From Lachnospiraceae bacterium (GTDB taxonomy: Bacteria; Bacillota; Clostridia; Lachnospirales; Lachnospiraceae), in NCBI GenBank assembly GCA_022790905.1, contig JAAVYC010000170.1, positions 1 through 10,448 on the forward strand: a DNA stretch of 10,448 nucleotides, read 5' to 3'. A program made the translations under genes and the position numbers. The stretch's first letter is position 1, and each line of letters begins with the position of its first letter. The notes under the pieces were generated by a model. That model was not told the origin of the DNA, did no database searches, and saw nothing but the letters and a program-made list of their open reading frames with translations. Shown in pieces: positions 1 through 6,829 of this stretch.

Positions 1-51
1 AGGTACAGATTTTTATTTGAAACAATATAAAAGAAAAAGGAGCGTACAACT

Positions 52-2112
52 ATGAACAATAAACACGGAAATCTTTCCATCAACAGTGACAATATTTTTC
101 CTATTATAAAAAAATGGTTATATTCTGACCATGATATCTTTTACCGCGAACTGATCTCGAATGGATGCGATGCCATTACCAAGCTCAAAAAATTGGACAT
201 GATGGGAGAATATGCACTTCCAGATGACTACGAGCCAAAAATCCTCATCATCGTCAACCCGGAAGAAAAGACTCTACAATTTATCGACAATGGTCTAGGT
301 ATGACTGCCGACGAAGTGGAAGAGTATATCAACCAGATTGCATTTTCCGGTGCCTCAGATTTCTTAGAAAAATATAAGGACAAGGCAAATGAGGATCAGA
401 TTATCGGACATTTCGGTCTCGGTTTTTATTCCGCATTTATGGTAGCCGATGAAGTACACATTGACACACTCTCCTATCAAGAAGGTGCAACAGCCGTTCA
501 CTGGGAATGTGATGGAGGTACGGAATTTGACATGTCCGACGGCACCAAAGAAACAGTCGGCACACAGATCACACTCTTTTTAAACGAAGACTGCCTAGAA
601 TTTGTCAACGAATACCGTGCACGGGAAGTAATCAGCAAATACTGCTCTTTCATGCCAACGGAAATCTATTTAGAAAAGGCCAATGCCGAGACGGAGTACG
701 AGACAATTCCCGTAGAGGAAGTGACAGAAAAGGACACCGTTATCGAAAATATCGTAGAGGAAGTTAAATTTGAGGAAAAAGAAAACGAAGACGGAACCAA
801 AGAACAAATAGAAGTCTCCCCTCGCACAGAAAAGGCCAAAATTGTGAAACATCCTGTCGCCTTAAATGACACGCATCCGCTTTGGACGGAACATCCAAAT
901 AACTGCACAGAAGAACAATATAAAGAATTCTACCGCAAAGTTTTCCAAGATTATAAAGAACCACTGTTTTGGATCCACTTAAATATGGATTATCCATTTA
1001 ACTTAAAGGGAATTCTCTATTTCCCAAAAATCAATATGGAGTATGAATCCATTGAAGGTGTCATCAAGCTCTATAACAACCAGGTATTTATCGCAGATAA
1101 TATCAAAGAAGTCATTCCAGAATTTTTGATGCTTTTAAAGGGCGTCATCGACTGCCCGGATCTTCCGCTGAATGTATCGAGAAGTGCACTGCAAAACGAT
1201 GGATTTGTGCAAAAAATCTCTGACTACATCACAAAAAAAGTGGCTGACAAGCTTACTGGAATGTGCAAAACAGATAAAGAAAATTACGAAAAATATTGGG
1301 ATGATATCAGCCCATTCATCAAATTTGGCTGCTTAAAAGACGAAAAATTCTGTGACAAAATGAACGACTCCATTCTCTTTAAAAATTTGGAAGACAAGTA
1401 TGTGACTCTTCCTGAAATCCTAAAAAAAGAAGAGACTTCCGAGAACGCAGACACCGCTGATACCGATACAACTGAAACCACAGAGGAAGGTGAAGCTCCA
1501 AAAGACAATCGTAAGAGTGTCTATTATGTCACAGACATGGTTCAGCAAAGTCAATATATCCGTATGTTCAAAGAGCAGGGCATGGATGCCGTCATTTTGA
1601 ACCACAACATTGATACTTCCTTTATCTCTCAATTAGAGGCGCGAAATGAGAACTATCGCTTCGTGCGCATCGATGCAGATGTAACAGATTCTTTAAAAGA
1701 AGACAGTTCTGAAGAGGATCTAAAAGATACGACTGACACGCTGACAGAGACTTTCCGCAAAGCGCTGAATAAAGAAAATTTGGCGGTTCAGGTAGTAAAA
1801 TTAAAAGATGAAACTATCTCATCTATGATCACGCTCTCCGAAGAAAACCGCCGCATGCAGGATATGATGAAGATGTACAATATGTATGGAGCGGACCCAT
1901 CTATGTTCGGTGGAAATTCCGAGACTTTGGTCTTAAATGCCAATAATGCTTTAGTCCATTACATTTTCGAGCACAAAGACTCCGAACATGTTCCTACTTT
2001 CTGTAAACAATTATACGATCTCGCTATGATTGCAAACCAACCGCTCTCCTCCGAGGGCATGGCCGCATTTATCGCAAGAAGCAATGAAATCATGATGTTA
2101 CTTACAAAATAA
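52..2112 (+). CDS. htpG: Molecular chaperone HtpG (bacterial Hsp90)
   Basis: ATP-dependent cytosolic chaperone of the Hsp90 family, 686 aa and apparently complete. The N-terminal GHKL ATPase domain shows the family landmarks: catalytic Glu33 and Asn37 in RELISNGCDA, Asp79 in DNGLGM, and the lid glycines in GHFGLGFYS at 119-127. The middle domain carries LNVSRSALQ around 373-381, with the phosphate-contacting Arg377. The C-terminal dimerisation region has the Met-rich MQDMMKMYNMYG at 602-613. It is longer than the roughly 620-630 aa of Enterobacteria because of two charged insertions: residues about 209-262 between the N-terminal and middle domains, and an acidic Thr/Glu/Asp stretch at about 458-488. 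AAAAGGAG at 35-42 sits 9 nt before the ATG. Its promoter lies outside the window, and no CIRCE element is visible in the 51 nt upstream. It converges on the LuxR-type gene. Confidence 0.97.
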   Translation: MNNKHGNLSINSDNIFPIIKKWLYSDHDIFYRELISNGCDAITKLKKLDMMGEYALPDDYEPKILIIVNPEEKTLQFIDNGLGMTADEVEEYINQIAFSGASDFLEKYKDKANEDQIIGHFGLGFYSAFMVADEVHIDTLSYQEGATAVHWECDGGTEFDMSDGTKETVGTQITLFLNEDCLEFVNEYRAREVISKYCSFMPTEIYLEKANAETEYETIPVEEVTEKDTVIENIVEEVKFEEKENEDGTKEQIEVSPRTEKAKIVKHPVALNDTHPLWTEHPNNCTEEQYKEFYRKVFQDYKEPLFWIHLNMDYPFNLKGILYFPKINMEYESIEGVIKLYNNQVFIADNIKEVIPEFLMLLKGVIDCPDLPLNVSRSALQNDGFVQKISDYITKKVADKLTGMCKTDKENYEKYWDDISPFIKFGCLKDEKFCDKMNDSILFKNLEDKYVTLPEILKKEETSENADTADTDTTETTEEGEAPKDNRKSVYYVTDMVQQSQYIRMFKEQGMDAVILNHNIDTSFISQLEARNENYRFVRIDADVTDSLKEDSSEEDLKDTTDTLTETFRKALNKENLAVQVVKLKDETISSMITLSEENRRMQDMMKMYNMYGADPSMFGGNSETLVLNANNALVHYIFEHKDSEHVPTFCKQLYDLAMIANQPLSSEGMAAFIARSNEIMMLLTK

Positions 2113-2121
2113 AAAGACTAG

Positions 2122-2156
2122 AAAAGGAGATGAAAAAATAATTTCATCTCCTTTTT
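2122..2156. terminator. Shared hairpin terminator between convergent htpG and LuxR-type gene
   Basis: A perfect 14-bp stem (2122-2135 with 2142-2155) surrounds a 6-nt AT loop. The T-run of the right arm serves the plus strand, 10 nt after the htpG stop. On the minus strand the hairpin is followed by a weaker T-rich stretch. The stop codon and last three codons of the minus-strand LuxR-type gene lie inside the stem. A role in both directions is inferred from position. Confidence 0.85.
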
Positions 2157-2743
2157 AATTCCTTTCGGCTTTCAATCTCCAATTTTTCAAAAATATTTGA
2201 CACGTGTTTTTTTACCGTAGCTTCTGAGATACACAATTCTTCCGCAATCTCCCGATTAGAGAGATTCTTCTCAATCAAAGCCGCTACCTCTTTTTCTCTC
2301 CGAGTCAATTTTTCACTTTCCCAAATGGATTCCTGCTTTTGTTCTGTCACCGCATCTTCATCAATACTTTCATCCTCTTTCTTTGTCTCACCCTCTTTTT
2401 CTAAAACAATATAGAGAATATATCCATATAAAATCGGGCGCAAATCTAGACCCAATTCTTTTAACAGTCCCTCTCTCATCAGCTCACTACTATTCATACT
2501 TGCAAAGAGCAGCATAAAAGCCTCCAGATAGCCTGCCATCATCGCATTTCTCCCAACAATTTCCTGCCAGGATTCCATGCTCTTTTTTTTGTCTATATGA
2601 GGCAGACATAAAACTCCAGTTCCAAGTAAAAGCAATCCTGCCACCTTCAGATCAAAAAGTTGTATCCACTCAGATTTTAAAAGATAGCAGAGCACTAGCA
2701 AATAAATACACACCGATGCCAATTTTCCCATTATTTTTCTCAT
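2144..2743 (-). CDS. Membrane-anchored LuxR-type HTH regulator with four-helix N-terminal domain
   Basis: Predicted transcriptional regulator of 199 aa held in the membrane. Residues 146-197 form a GerE/LuxR winged-helix HTH (LTRREKEVAALI, SNREIAEELCIS, ATVKKHVSNIFEKL), the form usual in response regulators, but there is no receiver domain. Instead there are four hydrophobic segments at about 7-22, 33-49, 67-82 and 101-115, then an acidic linker (about 116-145). The membrane part resembles the neighbouring MotA-like proteins: FDL before TM2, and a GYLEAF...LYG pattern in TM3-TM4 with spacing close to MotA. It is the last gene of the minus-strand operon, 45 nt after the short MotA-like gene. 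AGGTGG lies 10 nt before the chosen ATG. Met5 (base 2731) is an alternative start that lines up better with MotA but has a weaker RBS. The HTH is certain; the sensor role and the MotA kinship are inference. Confidence 0.85.
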   Translation of the reverse strand: MRKIMGKLASVCIYLLVLCYLLKSEWIQLFDLKVAGLLLLGTGVLCLPHIDKKKSMESWQEIVGRNAMMAGYLEAFMLLFASMNSSELMREGLLKELGLDLRPILYGYILYIVLEKEGETKKEDESIDEDAVTEQKQESIWESEKLTRREKEVAALIEKNLSNREIAEELCISEATVKKHVSNIFEKLEIESRKELKRR

Positions 2744-2760
2744 AAATCTATTCCCACCTA

Positions 2761-2782
2761 ATAGTCAGGCACGTTTGACTAT
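2761..2782. repeat. Inverted repeat in the gap before the LuxR-type gene
   Basis: ATAGTCA at 2761-2767 is mirrored perfectly by TGACTAT at 2776-2782 across an 8-nt spacer. It lies in the 45-nt gap between the short MotA-like gene and the LuxR-type gene, 18 nt upstream of the latter's ATG. It could be an operator for autoregulation or an mRNA hairpin that tunes the downstream gene. It lacks a T-run and is not a convincing terminator. Confidence 0.5.
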
Positions 2783-2788
2783 CACCCT

Positions 2789-3244
2789 CTATTCTTCTTC
2801 GCTCAAATATTCTATAACCTGCAACTGCAACTGTGTACGTATCGGGAATAAGAGCAATGACAAACCAATTCCATACACTACCGCCAGAATAGACACGCAC
2901 ACCATCGGCCCTATCATTTCCAAACGATCCGCATGACGCAGCATCACGATCACCTCAATCGAAGAAATCAACACTCCGGAGCACTGAATCGTCTTAATCG
3001 CTAAAGAGAGCGCTTCTATAGAACGCCTTAACTCTTTCAGGGAATCCGCTTTTTTCTTTCCGATCACAAAGCGAAAAGCACGATTAAAGTCTTTTAACAA
3101 CCCCGCCGATACGAGCATTGGTACGGTAATGAACAATAACAGTATTAACGTCGGCAAATCTAACAGCGCAACAATATTAATCCCTCCTGTCATGCAGGTA
3201 AAAGCAACTAATCCCAATACAGCAATAATTGAAATCAAATACAT
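2789..3244 (-). CDS. Short MotA/TolQ/ExbB-like four-helix membrane protein
   Basis: Integral membrane protein of 151 aa from this start. Hydrophobic segments lie at about 3-19, 30-50, 86-104 and 112-135. The arrangement and motifs follow MotA: LLDLPTLILLL matches the FIHFPSMLVTF entry to TM2 of the upstream protein. GVLISSIEVIVMLR, then IGP, then VYG and LLFPI, match the TM3-TM4 pattern GTLIGLI...IGAG...LYG...APIV. The cytoplasmic loop is only about 35 residues, against about 100 in MotA, so the region that contacts FliG in motile bacteria is missing. I start it at base 3244 because AAGGAGG stands 9 nt ahead. A Met 11 codons earlier would overlap the upstream gene and has no well-spaced RBS. 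It is 19 nt after the MotA gene, so it is co-transcribed. Function is unknown; a paralogous partner subunit is my guess. Confidence 0.7.
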   Translation of the reverse strand: MYLISIIAVLGLVAFTCMTGGINIVALLDLPTLILLLFITVPMLVSAGLLKDFNRAFRFVIGKKKADSLKELRRSIEALSLAIKTIQCSGVLISSIEVIVMLRHADRLEMIGPMVCVSILAVVYGIGLSLLLFPIRTQLQLQVIEYLSEEE

Positions 3245-3253
3245 CTTTATTTT

Positions 3254-3260
3254 CCTCCTT
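3254..3260 (-). promoter_or_regulatory. Shine-Dalgarno site fixing the start of the short MotA-like gene
   Basis: AAGGAGG on the minus strand, 9 nt from the ATG at 3244-3242 and just past the TAG of the upstream gene (3266-3264). It decides for the 151-aa form over the 162-aa open frame. Confidence 0.8.
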
Positions 3261-3263
3261 CTT

Positions 3264-4058
3264 CTAGTTTTCACCATTTTCCTCTACTTTATCATATATC
3301 GTCCCTCCGACAAAGAATGCTTTCATTTTCTCATTGATCACTCTTGGATTCTCTCCTGCCTGTATACTTAAAATACCCTCAATTGTCAATTCCATGGATA
3401 ACATTTCATTCTCATCATTTTTTTTCATTTTCCTGACAATGGGAGCACAAACCCAATTAGCCAATACCGAACCATATAAAGTAGTAATCAATGCCAATGA
3501 CATTCCGGCGCCGATACTGGCTGTATCTCCTCCTATGGAACGCATCATATTAATCAATCCAATTAAAGTTCCAACCATTCCCCATGCCGGTGCAAATGCA
3601 CCCAAGTCTTCCCAAAAACTAATTTTTACGCGATTTCTCTCACTCTTATGTATCATTTCCGTCTCCATAATATCTTTTACAAGTTCTGGATCCGTTCCAT
3701 CCACGACCAGCATAATTCCTTTTTTCATAAACTCATCTTTTATTTCCGACGACTTTTCTTCAAGAGCGAGAAGTCCCTCTTTTCTCGCAAGATTCGACAT
3801 TTCAAAAATCTGTTCCGGAATATCTAAAACCTGTTCCTCTTTCTTTTTTAAAGCCTCCGGAAAACTTTTTAAACCATCGAAATAGTCCCGAAAGGAGTCA
3901 CATGCGGCGAGCACTGCCAAAAATGCTCCTCCAAACGTTACCAACATGGACGGAAAGTGAATAAATGTTCCAAGCGTAGACAACCCTCCATTGGTAGCGA
4001 CTCCAGACAGTATAATCACAAAACATAAAAAAAATCCGGTAATTGATGCAAGATTCAT
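3264..4058 (-). CDS. MotA/TolQ/ExbB-type proton-channel (stator) protein
   Basis: MotA-family integral membrane protein, 264 aa from this start. In the family, five MotA-type subunits surround two MotB-type subunits and convert ion flow into torque. Visible features are TM1 at about 4-22, TM2 at 36-53, a cytoplasmic domain of about 100 residues, TM3 at 154-174 with APAWGMVGTLIGLI, and TM4 at 186-207 with ALITTLYG. The C-terminal signature is EGILSIQAGENPRV. Pro157 and Pro206 correspond to the two conserved MotA prolines. Arg92 and Glu100 in ARKEGLLALE match the charged FliG-facing pair of E. coli MotA. The start is ambiguous: Met at 4070 has AGGAGG only 1 nt away, while Met at 4058 has it 13 nt away and begins like other MotAs. 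First gene of a three-gene operon with no motB in the window, so flagellar use is not shown. Confidence 0.9.
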   Translation of the reverse strand: MNLASITGFFLCFVIILSGVATNGGLSTLGTFIHFPSMLVTFGGAFLAVLAACDSFRDYFDGLKSFPEALKKKEEQVLDIPEQIFEMSNLARKEGLLALEEKSSEIKDEFMKKGIMLVVDGTDPELVKDIMETEMIHKSERNRVKISFWEDLGAFAPAWGMVGTLIGLINMMRSIGGDTASIGAGMSLALITTLYGSVLANWVCAPIVRKMKKNDENEMLSMELTIEGILSIQAGENPRVINEKMKAFFVGGTIYDKVEENGEN

Positions 4059-4099
4059 AACTTTTAACATTCCTCCTCTCTTTTTTAATACCTACCTGA

Positions 4100-4105
4100 A
4101 TTATA
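4100..4105 (-). promoter_or_regulatory. Possible -10 box for the MotA-like operon
   Basis: Perfect TATAAT on the minus strand, 41 nt upstream of the start at 4058. It lies just downstream of the terminator that closes the aminotransferase operon. The position 17 nt further up is only a T-run and no consensus -35 is present, so this is a weak call supported mainly by location. Confidence 0.35.
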
Positions 4106-4120
4106 GAGGGTTATTTTCTC

Positions 4121-4159
4121 AAAAAAAATACTACTTTCTCTCAAAAAAGTAGTATTTTT
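4121..4159 (-). terminator. Rho-independent terminator after hisC-like gene
   Basis: A 14-bp perfect stem (4124-4137 with 4146-4159) has an 8-nt loop. Read on the minus strand it runs into eight consecutive T residues (4128-4121). It begins 25 nt after the stop of the hisC-like gene. An extra copy of one arm (GTAGTATTTTT at 4161-4171) stands directly beside it, as if the arm had been duplicated. Confidence 0.85.
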
Positions 4160-4184
4160 CGTAGTATTTTTATTTTATAAAGTT

Positions 4185-5243
4185 CTAATTTACATAATCT
4201 TCTAAAAATGCAATCAATATCCGCATCTCTTCCCAGGTTCCTATTGTAATCCGCAGATAATCACAAATCCGCTCTGGTCTCGAAAAATGCCGCACATAAA
4301 TGCCTTCCTTTTTCAGATCCTCAAATAATTTCTTTGCCGAAATTTTCGGATGTGTCGCAAAGATAAAGTTGCTCATTGAATCTTCAAACTCAAATCCCAG
4401 TTTTCGTAACTCTTTTTTCGTCCACTCTCTCGTCTCGACAATTTTATCAAGCGTTTCCCGAAAATAAGCCTCGTCTTTTACAGACGCTTTTCCCAATGCA
4501 ATCGTCAATTGATTCATTGTATAGGAATTGAAAGAATATTTTACATCATTCAAATATTTTATGATCTTCTCATTTCCAAATGCATAGCCAATTCGCATTC
4601 CAGCCATAGAACGAGATTTTGAAAAGGTCTGAACTACCAAAAGGTTCTCATATTTCTGGATCAAAGGCAGTGCCGATTCACCTCCAAAGTCGATATACGC
4701 CTCATCCACAATCACTACCACATCGGAATTCTCCCGAATGATTTCTTCCACCTGTTCTAATGGCAGCAAAACTCCAGTCGGCGCATTCGGATTCGGAAAA
4801 ATAATACCACCGTTATCCACCTGATAATCCATCGGACGAATGCAAAAGGACTCATCCAGAGGAATCGTCTTATAAGGAATCCGAAAAACTTCCGCCCAGA
4901 CATCATAAAAAGAATAGGTGATATCGGGAAAGAGAATCGGTTTCCCTGAATTAAAAAAGGTCAAAAAGGCCATCGCGAGCACGTCGTCAGAACCAACACC
5001 TACAAATACCTCAGATGTCTTCACTCTGTACTGCTTTGCAAGCGCTTCTACTAATTCCTCCGCAGACGGATCCGGATAAAGCCTGAGCTGATCTGTCTTA
5101 AATTTCTCCAATGCTCTTCCCACACCAGGTGCCGGAGGATATGGATTTTCGTTTGTATTCAGTTTTATGATATCTTTTTCTTTTGGCTGCTCTCCCGGTA
5201 CATACGGGACTACTTCTCTTACATTTTTTTCCCAGTTTTTCAC
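4185..5243 (-). CDS. hisC: Histidinol-phosphate aminotransferase-like PLP enzyme (HisC family)
   Basis: Fold-type I PLP aminotransferase of 352 aa, the usual HisC length. HisC transfers an amino group between histidinol phosphate and glutamate in histidine synthesis; in Bacillus the same enzyme also serves tyrosine and phenylalanine. Visible motifs are LNTNENPYPPAPG (28-40), YPDPS (56-60) and PNPNAPTG (150-157). Then come Asp180 and Tyr183 in VDEAY, the PLP Lys209 in TFSKS, Arg217 in GMRIGY, and the carboxylate-binding Arg331 in YLRITIGT. It starts with GTG, and its first bases overlap the stop of the upstream aminotransferase (GTGA), implying translational coupling. There is no strong RBS of its own and no ATG near the start. 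No other his genes are present, so the true substrate could be histidinol phosphate or an aromatic or other amino acid. A terminator follows. Confidence 0.88.
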   Translation of the reverse strand: MKNWEKNVREVVPYVPGEQPKEKDIIKLNTNENPYPPAPGVGRALEKFKTDQLRLYPDPSAEELVEALAKQYRVKTSEVFVGVGSDDVLAMAFLTFFNSGKPILFPDITYSFYDVWAEVFRIPYKTIPLDESFCIRPMDYQVDNGGIIFPNPNAPTGVLLPLEQVEEIIRENSDVVVIVDEAYIDFGGESALPLIQKYENLLVVQTFSKSRSMAGMRIGYAFGNEKIIKYLNDVKYSFNSYTMNQLTIALGKASVKDEAYFRETLDKIVETREWTKKELRKLGFEFEDSMSNFIFATHPKISAKKLFEDLKKEGIYVRHFSRPERICDYLRITIGTWEEMRILIAFLEDYVN

Positions 5244-6433
5244 TTTTTCAACCCATACTCTTTCGCTAATTTTTTAAAACCTGTCATTGATCTCTCAATC
5301 ATTTCAGGCGATACACAATAGGCAAGGCGCACATAACCTGCGCAGGCAAACGCAGAACCTTTTACCATAATAATTCCATATTTTTTTGCCGCCTGCACAA
5401 ATCGCTCTTCCTCTTCATCCGGAGACTTCATCCAGAGATAGAATGCTCCCTGTGGACGAATACAGGTAAATCCAAGATCGCTAAGTCCCTCATAGAGCAT
5501 GCGTCTGTTCTTATCATAAAAGACAAGGTCTGTCTTCTCATCGACGCACTTTGCGACAACCTGCTGAATCAAAGACGGCGCATTGACAAATCCCAGGATT
5601 CGATTCGAAACCTCTAATCCGGCAAGAATCTCTTCTGCATATGCCGCCTCGTCCGGCACTGCTACATAACCGATACGTTCTCCCGGCAAAGACAGGGATT
5701 TGCTAAAAGAATATCCCACAATCGTGTCACGATAATATTTTGTCAAAAAGATTTCTCTTGCTCCGTCGTAGACAAGTTCTCTGTACGGCTCATCCGATAC
5801 AAGATAGATTTCCTTTTTCAGTTCTTTTTCCTTTTGCCTTAAAATTTCGGCAATCGCCTCAATTGTTTTTTCCGGATAGACCACGCCGGTTGGATTGTTC
5901 GGGGTATTGATTAGAACAATTTTAGTCCTCTCCGTGATCTTTTCCCTTAACTTTTCTAAATTCGGTAAAAAATTTGTCATATTCGGTTCTACTTCAACAA
6001 TTTTTGCATCAAAATTGGAAGCATATGACTTATATTCTCCAAAGTACGGGGCAAAGACAATCACTTCATCTCCCGGGTCCAAAAGTGTCTTAAAGACAAT
6101 ATTTAAACCACCTGCTGCTCCTACGGTCATTGTGATGTTGTGTACATCAAAAGAAGTACCAAATCTTTTGTTTAGATTATCCGCCATGGATTTTCTCACA
6201 TCTTCGTAACCCGCATTCGCCATATATCCATGTAACATAAGAGGATCCATCTTTTCCGCTGTATCTTTTAACGCCTTATTTACAGAGTCTGGTGCTGGCG
6301 TTGCCGGATTCCCCAGACTGAAATCAAATACATTTTCTGCACCATAGCGGGATGCCATCTCTTTTCCTTCGCGAAACATAGCACGGATGGCAGAACTGCC
6401 CTCCAGTGCCTGTGCTATTTTTTTTGAAATCAA
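5240..6433 (-). CDS. Pyridoxal phosphate-dependent aminotransferase, class I/II (AspC-like)
   Basis: Cytosolic PLP aminotransferase of 397 aa, full length for the aspartate aminotransferase-like group. Motifs in order: DFSLGNPATP (37-46), PLP-binding NTPNNPTG (176-183), SDEPYRELVYDG (213-224), Schiff-base Lys245 in YSFSKSLSLPGERIGY with Arg253, and substrate-carboxylate Arg369 in YVRLAYCVS. The start is TTG at 6433-6431, preceded by AAAGGCGGAG. The next in-frame Met is residue 19, inside the conserved EGSSAIRAMF stretch, so the TTG form is preferred. It overlaps the HisC-like gene by 4 nt, so the two make one transcript. The upstream gap to the broken transglutaminase-like gene is 61 nt, with no convincing promoter or terminator. 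The amino donor and acceptor cannot be read from sequence; aspartate or an aromatic amino acid with 2-oxoglutarate is the usual assumption. Confidence 0.9.
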   Translation of the reverse strand: MISKKIAQALEGSSAIRAMFREGKEMASRYGAENVFDFSLGNPATPAPDSVNKALKDTAEKMDPLMLHGYMANAGYEDVRKSMADNLNKRFGTSFDVHNITMTVGAAGGLNIVFKTLLDPGDEVIVFAPYFGEYKSYASNFDAKIVEVEPNMTNFLPNLEKLREKITERTKIVLINTPNNPTGVVYPEKTIEAIAEILRQKEKELKKEIYLVSDEPYRELVYDGAREIFLTKYYRDTIVGYSFSKSLSLPGERIGYVAVPDEAAYAEEILAGLEVSNRILGFVNAPSLIQQVVAKCVDEKTDLVFYDKNRRMLYEGLSDLGFTCIRPQGAFYLWMKSPDEEEERFVQAAKKYGIIMVKGSAFACAGYVRLAYCVSPEMIERSMTGFKKLAKEYGLKK

Positions 6434-6494
6434 ATTACTCCGCCTTTCTAATTGTTTGTAATCGCCATAAAGGAAAAAACCTTGTTGCGACTCT

Positions 6495-6815
6495 TTATCT
6501 CAAAGATATCAACTTTTCTCTACAGCCATGTGCTTCACAGGAAGCTTTTTCTCCGCTCGTCATTCCCCAAGAATCAAATGCATACCTATTTCCCTCTGCA
6601 TCTTTGTAGAACAGTGTCACATGCGCTGGATTAACCGGGGTTGAACTATTAACTCCTCTGCCAGGCCACACGCCTTCCCCCTTTTCTGTTCCATCTTTAA
6701 ACTCCGCAATCCCCAAATCCTTTGTTGCTATTTCCATCACAAGAGCAGCAGACGTACAATCGCAAATATAACCCTGGAATACCATGATATCTGCTATCCT
6801 ATCATCCATAATCAT
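6495..6815 (-). CDS. C-terminal transglutaminase-like fragment of the broken gene
   Basis: Open frame of 106 aa holding the catalytic part. The likely triad is Cys20 in GYICDCTSAA (the Cys-x-x-x-Ala spacing before LGI fits the family), His65 in NPAHVTLFY and Asp81 in YAFDSWG. Family members act as cysteine proteases or protein cross-linkers, here presumably outside the cell. The Met at 6815 has no good RBS, and the frame is open upstream through conserved-looking sequence. This is therefore a remnant of the longer protein and not an independent gene. Confidence 0.6.
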   Translation of the reverse strand: MIMDDRIADIMVFQGYICDCTSAALVMEIATKDLGIAEFKDGTEKGEGVWPGRGVNSSTPVNPAHVTLFYKDAEGNRYAFDSWGMTSGEKASCEAHGCREKLISLR

Positions 6816-6829
6816 AAAAAATTTATTTT

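Noticed and set aside
26..31. TATAAA upstream of htpG as its -10 box
   Set aside because: Its start point would fall inside the ribosome binding site and no -35 can be placed properly; it is more likely AT-rich leader sequence.
3264..3277. Overlap of the MotA gene with a longer (162 aa) form of the short MotA-like protein
   Set aside because: The internal Met at base 3244 has an ideal AAGGAGG 9 nt ahead, while the upstream Met does not.
3334..3885. Plus-strand open frame of 183 codons opposite the MotA gene
   Set aside because: The minus-strand frame has clear MotA motifs and an operon context; the plus frame has no recognisable domain or RBS.
6471..6482. Hairpin AAGG-A6-CCTT between the broken gene and the aminotransferase gene as a terminator
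   Set aside because: The stem is only 4 bp and no T-run follows on the minus strand.
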